A stretch of DNA of 17,482 bases from UBA6120 sp035361955 (lineage in GTDB: Bacteria > Bacillota_I > Bacilli_A > RFN20 > CAG-826). The first letter of the stretch is position 1, and each line of letters opens with the position of its first letter. Location: assembly GCA_035361955.1 (NCBI GenBank), contig DAOSDC010000020.1, forward strand, positions 1 to 17,482. The letters run 5' to 3'. Below, in pieces: positions 6,692 to 13,477 of the stretch. The notes below the pieces were generated by a model. That model had not been told where the DNA came from. It ran no database searches and was given only the letters and a program-made list of their open reading frames with translations. The position numbers and the translations under genes are program-made.

Positions 6692-7411
6692 GTGAAATAT
6701 CCCAAAAGCAATAATTACGACCAAACGTTAATCAAACAAAAAATGATGGGGCCCAATTCCATCAAGCTGTTAGAAGAGTTATTAGCAAATCACTTCATCA
6801 AACATGGCGGTCTTGTTTTGGATTTGGGATGCGGTCAGGGATTGACCTCACTATTTCTTGTTAAAGAGTATGGATTTAAAGTAATAGCCGCCGATTTATG
6901 GATTGAACCGGATGAAAACGATCGTTTTTTTGCCCAAATGCATCTACGTTCCGATCAGATAAAATCAATCAAGGCCGACGCTATGGATTTGCCGTTTCAA
7001 CATAACCAGTTCGATGCCATCGTCAGCGTTGATTCATTTCATTATTTTGTGAATGACGCCGCCATTATAGGTGAAAAATTATTGCCGTTTGTAAAAAATG
7101 GCGGATATGTGTATGTCGCCATTCCCGGCTTTAAACAAGACTTTGGAAACGAAGTGCGTGCATTATTCGAGTCGGGGTGGTCTCAAGATGAAATCGCGAT
7201 GATTCATGATATCGAATATTGGACAAACTTGTTGCGGCAAGTGCCTGACATCGAAATCGTTTCCATCAAAGAAATGGAAAGCAATCGCGAAGTTTGGGAT
7301 GATTGGTTGGCCTGCGAAAACGAATATGCCACGGCCGATCGCTTAATCATGGACCACGGCGGTGCGCAATACTTGAATTTTATTCAATTGATTTTCAAAC
7401 GAATTAGATAG
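6692..7411 (+). CDS. Class I SAM-dependent methyltransferase
   Basis: 239 aa. A Rossmann-like methyltransferase with motif I 'VLDLGCGQG' at 42-50, an acidic residue ending strand 2 ('VIAADLW'), 'KADAMDLPF' (motif II region) and 'FDAIVSVDSFHYF' (motif III region). The N-terminal 'MKYPKSNNYD' and 'MMGPN' segments are conserved at the start of a widespread Bacillota methyltransferase family of unassigned substrate, which supports the GTG at 6692 as start although its ribosome binding site is weak. It begins 7 nt after the stop of the DAO gene, so it is almost certainly on the same mRNA and may depend on coupled translation. Sarcosine-type DAO enzymes act on N-methylated amines, so a functional link to methylation is possible but unproven. 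It converges on the next gene with only 14 bp between stops. Confidence 0.8.
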   Translation: MKYPKSNNYDQTLIKQKMMGPNSIKLLEELLANHFIKHGGLVLDLGCGQGLTSLFLVKEYGFKVIAADLWIEPDENDRFFAQMHLRSDQIKSIKADAMDLPFQHNQFDAIVSVDSFHYFVNDAAIIGEKLLPFVKNGGYVYVAIPGFKQDFGNEVRALFESGWSQDEIAMIHDIEYWTNLLRQVPDIEIVSIKEMESNREVWDDWLACENEYATADRLIMDHGGAQYLNFIQLIFKRIR

Positions 7412-7425
7412 GCATATATAAGTCA

Positions 7426-7836
7426 TTAATAACCAATGCCATTGACGACGATGTGGGCGACTACTAATGCCGTCGCTATAAACGGCACGATCGTGTGAAT
7501 CGTGGAAGCAACCTTTTGATTGCCGATTCTTTTTTCCAGGATGTACCCGGACGCGCCTTGAAGCGCCAAAACGATGATAAGCACGAGTCCCGAAATGCTT
7601 CCAGATCCTGTTTTGGCGAAAATAAGCACTCCATGCAACAAGGCCATGAGGAATGCGGTGATTCCAAAAAGCCGATGATACTTCGAAAGCCACATTAATG
7701 TTTTAACGACAAAGTTTGGTTGTTTTCCGTCTGCGTCATCTGGCATTTTCTTAGCCACAAGAATGGCGATTTTTCTAGTCATTGCCAGTGCCATGAAAAC
7801 GATAATAATAATTCCGATGATTGATTCAATTGGCAT
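7426..7836 (-). CDS. Small four-helix membrane protein with paired HX13H helices, probable b-type cytochrome
   Basis: 136 aa, start at ATG 7836 because AGGGAGA (7846-7852) sits 9 nt upstream; an in-frame ATG at 7857 precedes that site and is unlikely. Four membrane helices are likely at about 3-28, 55-74, 81-100 and 113-134. Two of them each carry two histidines 14 residues apart: H54/H68 ('YHRLFG...LLHG') and H114/H128 ('IHTIVP...VAHIV'). HX13H in two helices is the haem-binding arrangement of ferric-reductase-like and related b-type cytochromes, so two stacked haems are predicted. A soluble flavin domain, as in ferric reductases, is absent. It could therefore be the membrane electron carrier for a separate partner such as the cytochrome b5-like lipoprotein at 2465. 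Haem binding is inferred from residue spacing; the exact family is not certain. Confidence 0.7.
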   Translation of the reverse strand: MPIESIIGIIIIVFMALAMTRKIAILVAKKMPDDADGKQPNFVVKTLMWLSKYHRLFGITAFLMALLHGVLIFAKTGSGSISGLVLIIVLALQGASGYILEKRIGNQKVASTIHTIVPFIATALVVAHIVVNGIGY

Positions 7837-7914
7837 AAATACATTTCTCCCTATCATTATTTTACATTGATTAAAACAATGAAACGGCGATATTTTGTAA
7901 ATCTAACGCTGAGC

Positions 7915-7941
7915 CCCAATGCAAAAATTGATCACATTGGG
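7915..7941. promoter_or_regulatory. Inverted repeat in the divergent intergenic region (possible operator)
   Basis: CCCAATG (7915-7921) and CATTGGG (7935-7941) are perfect 7-bp reverse complements separated by 13 nt, whose centre includes TGATCA. The element lies 22 bp upstream of the candidate -10 of the alpha/beta hydrolase gene and about 80 bp upstream of the divergent cytochrome-like gene. No T-tract follows either arm, so it is not a terminator. An operator role is a guess from position. Confidence 0.35.
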
Positions 7942-7960
7942 CCAGATCAGTGGTGTTGAA

Positions 7961-7969
7961 TGCTAAAAT
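7961..7969 (+). promoter_or_regulatory. Extended -10 promoter element before the alpha/beta hydrolase gene
   Basis: TGC-TAAAAT gives an extended -10 hexamer at 7964-7969, only 21 nt before the ATG at 7991. No -35 at good spacing is seen. If used, the transcript would have a leader of about 15 nt with no visible ribosome binding site. Confidence 0.4.
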
Positions 7970-7990
7970 TTAAGTAACTATAACACTTAT

Positions 7991-8944
7991 ATGAATAAAC
8001 GAAAACATAAAACAAAACTAATCATTAAGTCGTTATTATTAGTAATATATTTTTCAATCGTCAGTTTTTTATTGGCGAGTGGCTTTGCCGTTAGGACCAT
8101 TATTAATCAGCACCAATACGTCGCCGATGCATACGCTAAAAGAGTTACCGTTAACGATGTCGAATACTTCTACCGCGAAGCTGGTGAAACTAATTTAGAC
8201 ACCATCGTGATGATTCATGGATTTTTGGGGTCTAGTTACGATTTCATCGATACGATCGAAAATTTAAAAACCGATTATCGTGTTATCGCCGTTGATTTAA
8301 TTGGCTTTGGTTTATCCGAAAAAAGTAGCACGTTTGACTATTCAAAAAAGAATCAAGCTGATTACCTTGTTGATTTTCTTGATGTCCTTGATATCACCAG
8401 CGCGACAATCATTGCTCATTCGATGGGTGGTGAGGTTTCGATTCATCTGGCTCATGATTATCCTACGTATGTCGAGCGAATGATTTTAATCGGTTCGGCG
8501 GGATATTATGAGGAGACGACGTCGAACTTCAATCTTCGCCTGCCGTTATTCTTCTATGATCATGTGTTCAATAATTATTACATTCAACGAGTGTTCTTCT
8601 ACAGTGCTTATTCCAAGCACGAAGTTGATTTGAAACTGGTTACCTACAACGACTTCGACGAAATGTTTTTCGTCAACCGCACGATTCCTGGTAACGTCTT
8701 GCGGAAGATGACAACTGATAACGATGCGGGAGCCACAAACGCCAAGCTTGAAAATGTTGAGCAAGACACGCTGTTAATCTGGGGCGAGTTCGATGGCTTT
8801 ATCCCGTTAAGCACAGGCCAGCTACTACAAGAAGCGCTCGGCGATAATGCCCAACTAATCATCATACCAAACGCCGGACATTTACCATTTGATACTTATT
8901 TTGATGATTTTATCGCTTATGTTCGTACTTTCTTGGCTAACTAA
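7991..8944 (+). CDS. Membrane-anchored alpha/beta hydrolase
   Basis: 317 aa. A basic N-terminus and a hydrophobic helix at about 10-34 anchor the protein, with the catalytic domain probably outside the membrane. The alpha/beta hydrolase fold is clear: oxyanion segment 'HGFLGSS' at 76-82, nucleophile elbow A142-H-S144-M-G-G, acid D268 in 'WGEFDGF', and base H297 in 'NAGHLPF'. A lid of about 60 residues lies between the nucleophile and the acid. The first elbow residue is Ala instead of the usual Gly, which is tolerated in this family. It is likely an esterase or lipase-like serine hydrolase; the substrate is unknown. ATG 7991 has no good Shine-Dalgarno sequence, which is unusual in this window. 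The gene is transcribed alone and ends before a bidirectional terminator. Confidence 0.85.
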   Translation: MNKRKHKTKLIIKSLLLVIYFSIVSFLLASGFAVRTIINQHQYVADAYAKRVTVNDVEYFYREAGETNLDTIVMIHGFLGSSYDFIDTIENLKTDYRVIAVDLIGFGLSEKSSTFDYSKKNQADYLVDFLDVLDITSATIIAHSMGGEVSIHLAHDYPTYVERMILIGSAGYYEETTSNFNLRLPLFFYDHVFNNYYIQRVFFYSAYSKHEVDLKLVTYNDFDEMFFVNRTIPGNVLRKMTTDNDAGATNAKLENVEQDTLLIWGEFDGFIPLSTGQLLQEALGDNAQLIIIPNAGHLPFDTYFDDFIAYVRTFLAN

Positions 8945-8972
8945 TATTCTTGCTTGAATAATTCACAAATAA

Positions 8973-9002
8973 AAAACCAGACTTTGGTTATAATCTGGTT
9001 TT
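8973..9002. terminator. Hairpin terminator shared by convergent genes
   Basis: AAAACCAGA (8973-8981) pairs perfectly with TCTGGTTTT (8994-9002) across a 12-nt loop. On the minus strand the stem is followed by a T-rich run (TTTTTTATTT), a convincing intrinsic terminator for the nucleoside-salvage unit. On the plus strand only four T residues follow the stem before GG, so termination of the hydrolase gene would be weaker. Confidence 0.8.
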
Positions 9003-9020
9003 GGTAACTTCAAACAATCG

Positions 9021-9638
9021 CTATTTCATTGAACGGGCATATGCCTCTTCAATTGTCTTGATGATGCGAGCGAATTCGGTGGGATCTTCCATGTCACCAA
9101 GACGGAGCCAAAGAATTTTGTGTTCCGGGACTTTGTAGTTTTTAAATAAACGTTTCAGCACATCATAGTAATTTGCGTAATGGAATTGGAGATATTCTTC
9201 TTGCCCCTTTTCAATCGTGCGACCGCGTTTCCGGACATTGTCAAATAACTCCGGAGTTTCGCGCATTAACACGATTTGCAAGTCTAAATCAGGAATCCGT
9301 TTTAAATGTTCGTCGGCAATCGCGTAAGTAAGGGCAACTTCCATCGCCGTCATGATGCCTTCAAGTCGTAATAATTCGGTAAAAACAAGATTGCTATATA
9401 ACGTTGAGTCGCAAATAACGCGTGGTTCGTCTTTGGCTTTCCACATTAATAAGAAAAGCGCGCTGTAGAAGGCGTTTTGCGATAACATCGCAAATGTTTC
9501 CTTATCTGCGTAGAAATATGGTAAATACTCGTTTTTCTCGACTGGTTCGGCAATCAAAGGACAATTGTAATAAGTTGCAAGTTTTTTAGAAAGTAGTGAT
9601 TTTCCAACCCCGATAGGACCGATGATGCCGATACGCAT
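9021..9638 (-). CDS. Deoxynucleoside kinase (dGK/dAK/dCK family)
   Basis: 205 aa, normal length for the bacterial dNK family. Visible are the P-loop GPIGVGKS (7-14), 'EPVEKNEYL' just after the second strand (substrate pocket and catalytic Glu), 'CDSTLYSN' (the D-R-S-like motif following the third strand), and the arginine-rich lid 'RKRGRTIEKG'. The enzyme phosphorylates deoxynucleosides with ATP to dNMPs in the cytosol; base preference cannot be fixed from motifs. ATG 9638 has GAGG at 8-nt spacing. It lies 74 bp after the last permease gene on the same strand and before a strong terminator, so it most likely belongs to the nucleoside-uptake transcript, where it would trap imported deoxynucleosides. 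Confidence 0.88.
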   Translation of the reverse strand: MRIGIIGPIGVGKSLLSKKLATYYNCPLIAEPVEKNEYLPYFYADKETFAMLSQNAFYSALFLLMWKAKDEPRVICDSTLYSNLVFTELLRLEGIMTAMEVALTYAIADEHLKRIPDLDLQIVLMRETPELFDNVRKRGRTIEKGQEEYLQFHYANYYDVLKRLFKNYKVPEHKILWLRLGDMEDPTEFARIIKTIEEAYARSMK

Positions 9639-9712
9639 AGTGAAAGCCTCGTTCTTTTTTATTTAAGTTTATAGATAACATTTAACTGCTGAAAAAACAA
9701 CTCAAACAATCG

Positions 9713-10681
9713 TTAGCGCGACCCTTGATCGTAGGGAATGCCCGACGCTTTGGGAACGCGTGATTTATTGCTCGTCAAGATCAGGGCGATGATCGTTGCC
9801 ACATAGGGGAACATGCGGAACAAATATCCAAGTGAGAAGCTTTCGAGCCCGGGAATTAGCGAATATTTGAACGCCAACGCTGACATTAACCCAAAGAATA
9901 GTGCCGCCATAAAAATACGCCATGGCTTCCACTGTCCGAAAATCATGACTGCGAGCGCTAAAAAACCATAGCCGATCACATTTCCATCGAATGAAACGGA
10001 CGAGGCGATGACAAACGCCAAGCCACCCAATCCGGCCAGACCGCCCGAAATCATGACGCCAGCCCAACGCATCTTATAAACGTTGATGCCGACCGAATCC
10101 GCGGCACCTGGGTGTTCTCCAACCGAAGATAGCCGCAACCCGAATTTTGTTTTGGTGATGACCACGGATGCTAAAATCACGATGAAGAATCCGATATAAG
10201 TCAGTAGCGTCGTATTTCTGAAAAATATCTCGCCGATAATCGGAATGTCACCCAATAGTGGCACTTTACTAATTGTGAAGTTATTACTGAATTGGACGGT
10301 ACGCACGTCATTTAGAGTTCGGGCGATAAAAACGACTAGCGGCGTTGCCAATAAATTGATAGCCGTGCCGCCAATGACTTGATTGGCCTTAAGATTAACG
10401 GCGGAGAACGCTAGAAGCGTGGAAAGTAAGACGCCCGAAACAATAGCGACGACCATCGCCATTAAAATAAGTAAAGTCGGATTAATGCTAGGAAATTGAT
10501 TTTGCATGATATTGATAAATAAGATGCTGAAAAATGATCCGAACACCATGATACCTTCAAGCGAAATGTTGACGACGCCGCTTTTCTCAGAAAACATGCC
10601 ACCGAGCGCCGTAATTAATAACGGAATTGAGAAAAGAAGCATCGCATTAAGAATTAACATCGATATTTCGAACCAGCCCAT
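9713..10681 (-). CDS. nupQ: Nucleoside ABC transporter permease (NupQ/YufQ-like)
   Basis: 322 aa and hydrophobic through most of its length, with about eight to ten membrane helices, in the BPD_transp_2 permease family. Recognisable segments are 'LGGMFSEKSGVVNISLEGIM' near the N-terminus, where the 'G..NIglEG.m' motif is conserved in the second permease of this class, 'FGLRLSSVGEHPGAADSVGINV', which corresponds to the ATPase-contacting loop, and 'FGQWKPWRI'. With the partner permease it forms the membrane channel of a type II ABC importer. The ATG at 10681 lies two bases after the TAA of the upstream permease gene, so the two are cotranscribed and probably translationally coupled. The family and position in the operon match B. 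subtilis NupNOPQ; nucleoside specificity is inferred from that match and from the adjacent kinase. Confidence 0.88.
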   Translation of the reverse strand: MGWFEISMLILNAMLLFSIPLLITALGGMFSEKSGVVNISLEGIMVFGSFFSILFINIMQNQFPSINPTLLILMAMVVAIVSGVLLSTLLAFSAVNLKANQVIGGTAINLLATPLVVFIARTLNDVRTVQFSNNFTISKVPLLGDIPIIGEIFFRNTTLLTYIGFFIVILASVVITKTKFGLRLSSVGEHPGAADSVGINVYKMRWAGVMISGGLAGLGGLAFVIASSVSFDGNVIGYGFLALAVMIFGQWKPWRIFMAALFFGLMSALAFKYSLIPGLESFSLGYLFRMFPYVATIIALILTSNKSRVPKASGIPYDQGSR

Positions 10682-10683
10682 GC

Positions 10684-11853
10684 TTATTTCCCCCTTTTCT
10701 TCTTTTCACTACGCGTTTTTAATAGCCAATTAGCGATTCGTGTTTGGAAAATCAGAGAAATCGCCGATGTATAAATAATGACGGCCACGATGATATCGAC
10801 AATCTCGTTTTTGATCAGTGTTTGCATGTAGAATCCACCGCGTTGAATAAAGGAAATAAATAGTCCCGCAAACACAATGCCGAACGGATTAGATAGTGCC
10901 AATAAGGCCACCGAAATTCCTTGAAATCCTTCCGGCAATAACACATCGACGATTTTGTAAATGTTGCCGACATTGGATACGCGTCCCGCAAGGATAAACA
11001 AACCACCGCCAAAGCCCGCCAAAGCCCCGGAAATAATCATCGCCAAAGTAATGCTGCGATTTTCGTTGATGCCACTATATTGCGCCGCATGGCGGTTAAA
11101 TCCGCAAGCCCTTAACTCAAATCCAAATTTTGTTCGATACAAAACGAAATAAACTAAGACGCTTAGCAAGATTGCAAGAATGATGCCGATGTCGATTTCC
11201 GATCCGGGGAAAATTGAACTTAAATCGATGCCAAAAAACGAGCGGGGAATAAACGCGCTTGTGGCCACTTTATAAGTGCGGCCGTAGCTGTGGTCGAATA
11301 AAAGCAATTGCCCGGAGGCGTTTTTGATATTAGAAATAAGAAAATTGACAAGATACATGCCGATGTAATTGAACATAATTGAGGAAATAACTTCGTGAAC
11401 CTTGAAGCGAGACTTCAAAAATCCCGGGAAGAAACCCCAAAAGCCACCTGCTAGCGAAGCCATGATGAGCCCGACCACCCATTGGAATCGGCCTAGTCCC
11501 GTCCACGCGATTCCAACATACAAAGCCGCAAATAAACCAACCGTGTATTGTCCCGTCGCCCCAATGTTGAAAAGTCCTGTTTTAAACGCAAAAGCGACCG
11601 CTAACCCCATCACAATCAGTGATGTTGCATAATAGAGCCAGTTGCCAATTCGCGTCGGGGTATTGGTAGAAAGCCAACTACCAAACAAAAATCGGATGCC
11701 CGATGTTGCCTGTTGCGGCCGAGCGATAAGCATAATGACGAATCCAATCGAAATGCCGATAATGATCGCAATCAGTGTTGCTAAAAGATTCACGAGCGCG
11801 CGATTTGACAATATTTTCCGCAGTGTTTGTTCGAATCGATTCATTTGTTTCAA
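10684..11853 (-). CDS. nupP: Nucleoside ABC transporter permease (NupP/YufP-like)
   Basis: 389 aa. The first membrane helix is at about 18-46, followed by a periplasm-type loop and about nine more helices. The conserved 'FKTGLFNIGATGQYTVG' segment and the cytoplasmic loop 'FGFELRACGFNRHAAQYSGIN' are typical of BPD_transp_2 permeases of the BMP/nucleoside class. 'RVSNVGNIYKIVDVLLPEGFQGISVALLA' near the C-terminal half also fits. It pairs with the shorter permease downstream. The start is uncertain: TTG 11853 overlaps the ATPase stop as TTGA, mirroring the ATGA overlaps elsewhere in the window, while ATG 11844 (MNRFEQ) has no ribosome binding site of its own. Either gives a complete protein. 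The C-terminus is strongly basic ('KTRSEKKKRGK'). Confidence 0.87.
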   Translation of the reverse strand: MKQMNRFEQTLRKILSNRALVNLLATLIAIIIGISIGFVIMLIARPQQATSGIRFLFGSWLSTNTPTRIGNWLYYATSLIVMGLAVAFAFKTGLFNIGATGQYTVGLFAALYVGIAWTGLGRFQWVVGLIMASLAGGFWGFFPGFLKSRFKVHEVISSIMFNYIGMYLVNFLISNIKNASGQLLLFDHSYGRTYKVATSAFIPRSFFGIDLSSIFPGSEIDIGIILAILLSVLVYFVLYRTKFGFELRACGFNRHAAQYSGINENRSITLAMIISGALAGFGGGLFILAGRVSNVGNIYKIVDVLLPEGFQGISVALLALSNPFGIVFAGLFISFIQRGGFYMQTLIKNEIVDIIVAVIIYTSAISLIFQTRIANWLLKTRSEKKKRGK

Positions 11854-13400
11854 GATTGCTTATTCGCCTCATCCAAGTGTTTGCGTTGCGAATTGGAACC
11901 GGCCATATAGAGACCAATTTCTGTAGGATTAGTCTTTTTGGGATCGAGTTCGGTCACGATTTCCCCTTCGTATATGACGTTGATGCGATCGGAAAGATCT
12001 AAGACCTCATCTAATTCCAGTGATATGAGCAAAACGGCCTTTCCGCGATCGCGTTGTTCAACAATTCGTTTGTAAATGTATTCAATGGCGCCGACATCGA
12101 GACCTCGCGTCAGCTGAACGGCGATTAACACATCGCTATCAACATCAATCTCACGGGCAATGATTGCTTTTTGCTGATTGCCTCCCGACATGCTGCGACT
12201 TATCGTGGCGGCTCCTTGTGATGTGCGCACATCGAATAATTCAATTAGTTTTTCGGAATATTTGGACATCGCCCGATAATTAATCAACCCGTATTTGGTA
12301 AATGGTTTCCGATGATATTTTTTAAGTAACAGGTTATAGCTAAGCGGGTAATCGAGTATTAAACCGTATTTATGGCGGTCTTCCGGTATATGCGACAATC
12401 CGTTATCGTTACGATAGCGAATCGAACGGCGCTCCAGCGGTTGGCCATTAAGCAAAATATGTCCTGATGATGCTCGCATGAGCCCAGTAATCGTATAAGC
12501 CAGTTCGCTTTGACCATTGCCTTCGATACCGGCAATACCCAATATCTCCCCTTTTCGCACGCTGAAAGACACGTTTTTAAGGATGTGTTTGTGTGTTTTG
12601 GGATCGGTATAATTAAGATTTTTAACTTCTAAAGCCACTTCACCGGTTTCGATTGGTTTCTTATTGACGGCAAATTCAACCGTGCGTCCGACCATCATCG
12701 TCGATAATTGTTCTTTGTTCGTATCTTTGACATTGACGGTGCCAATGTGTTTGCCCTTGCGCAAGACGGTGACACGATTGGCGACGGCCATGATTTCGTT
12801 AAGTTTGTGCGAAATAAATAAAATCGATTTGCCTTCTTTGACCAAACCTTTCATGATCTTGATCAATTCAACGATTTCTTGGGGCGTCAAAACAGCGGTC
12901 GGTTCATCAAATATTAATATTTCATTGTTTCGATAAAGCATTTTTAAAATTTCGACGCGTTGTTGCATGCCAACACTGATATCTTCAATCTTCGCTTTCA
13001 AGTCAACGGCAAGCCCATATCGATTGGATAATGCCTGGATATGAGCGGCCGCCTTTTTTCGATTGATAAATCCGAGTTTCGTCGGTTCAAAACCAAGTAG
13101 GATGTTGTCGAGCACCGTAAAAACGTCAACGAGCTTGAAATGTTGGTGGACCATGCCTATGCCCAGTTCGTTGGCGTCATTAGGATTTTTGATATTGACG
13201 ATCTGGCCATTTTTCTTGATGGTGCCACTTTCTGGTTTATACATGCCAAACAAGATGCTGACAAGTGTGGATTTGCCAGCGCCGTTTTCGCCCAGAAGCG
13301 CATGGATTTCGCCTTTTTCAAGCGATATCGAAATATCATCATTGGCAATGATGCCGGGAAAGCGTTTGGTGATGTTTGACATTTCGATAACGGGAATCAA
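11850..13400 (-). CDS. nupO: Nucleoside ABC transporter ATP-binding protein, two ATPase domains (NupO/YufO-like)
   Basis: 516 aa, the normal length for the double-domain ATPases of sugar and nucleoside importers. The N-terminal domain has Walker A GENGAGKST (37-45), a degenerate signature 'ISVGMQQR' (141-148) and Walker B 'ILIFDEP' (161-167). The C-terminal domain lacks a canonical Walker A ('GIEGNGQSEL', about 291-300) but has the signature 'MSGGNQQK' (404-411) and the family segment 'TRGLDVGAIEYI' (431-442). The usual 'AQPTRGLDVG' is 'VQLTRGLDVG' here, a Pro-to-Leu change beside the degenerate second Walker B. As in its relatives, only one site is probably fully catalytic. The start is TTG 13400 with GAGG at good spacing; an in-frame ATG six codons later has none. 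It follows a strong hairpin after the binding-protein gene and overlaps the next permease gene. Confidence 0.9.
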   Translation of the reverse strand: MIPVIEMSNITKRFPGIIANDDISISLEKGEIHALLGENGAGKSTLVSILFGMYKPESGTIKKNGQIVNIKNPNDANELGIGMVHQHFKLVDVFTVLDNILLGFEPTKLGFINRKKAAAHIQALSNRYGLAVDLKAKIEDISVGMQQRVEILKMLYRNNEILIFDEPTAVLTPQEIVELIKIMKGLVKEGKSILFISHKLNEIMAVANRVTVLRKGKHIGTVNVKDTNKEQLSTMMVGRTVEFAVNKKPIETGEVALEVKNLNYTDPKTHKHILKNVSFSVRKGEILGIAGIEGNGQSELAYTITGLMRASSGHILLNGQPLERRSIRYRNDNGLSHIPEDRHKYGLILDYPLSYNLLLKKYHRKPFTKYGLINYRAMSKYSEKLIELFDVRTSQGAATISRSMSGGNQQKAIIAREIDVDSDVLIAVQLTRGLDVGAIEYIYKRIVEQRDRGKAVLLISLELDEVLDLSDRINVIYEGEIVTELDPKKTNPTEIGLYMAGSNSQRKHLDEANKQS

Positions 13401-13423
13401 AGCGTTACCTCATTTTCTTAAAA

Positions 13424-13454
13424 GTACGAGGAGGACGTGTCATCCTCCTCGTAC
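13424..13454 (-). terminator. Strong intercistronic hairpin between the binding-protein and ATPase genes (attenuator or 3'-end stabiliser)
   Basis: GTACGAGGAGGA (13424-13435) and TCCTCCTCGTAC (13443-13454) form a perfect 12-bp stem with a 7-nt loop. In the minus-strand transcript it starts 23 nt after the lipoprotein stop and is followed by TTTT, then 19 more nt to the ATPase start. The T-run is short, so partial termination is expected rather than a full stop. This arrangement is common where a binding protein is needed in excess over its transporter. Confidence 0.75.
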
Positions 13455-13477
13455 CGTAATTTCTTAGTCTCCGCTGA

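Noticed and set aside
9010..9712. The 11-mer TCAAACAATCG at 9010-9020 and 9702-9712, directly after the stop codons of the kinase and permease genes (minus strand)
   Set aside because: Many chance 11-mer repeats are expected in 17 kb. The position is curious, but there is no structure or further copy to support a role.
13063..13467. A 134-codon plus-strand frame opposite the ABC ATPase gene
   Set aside because: It is a shadow of the ATPase coding sequence with no start signals or motifs.
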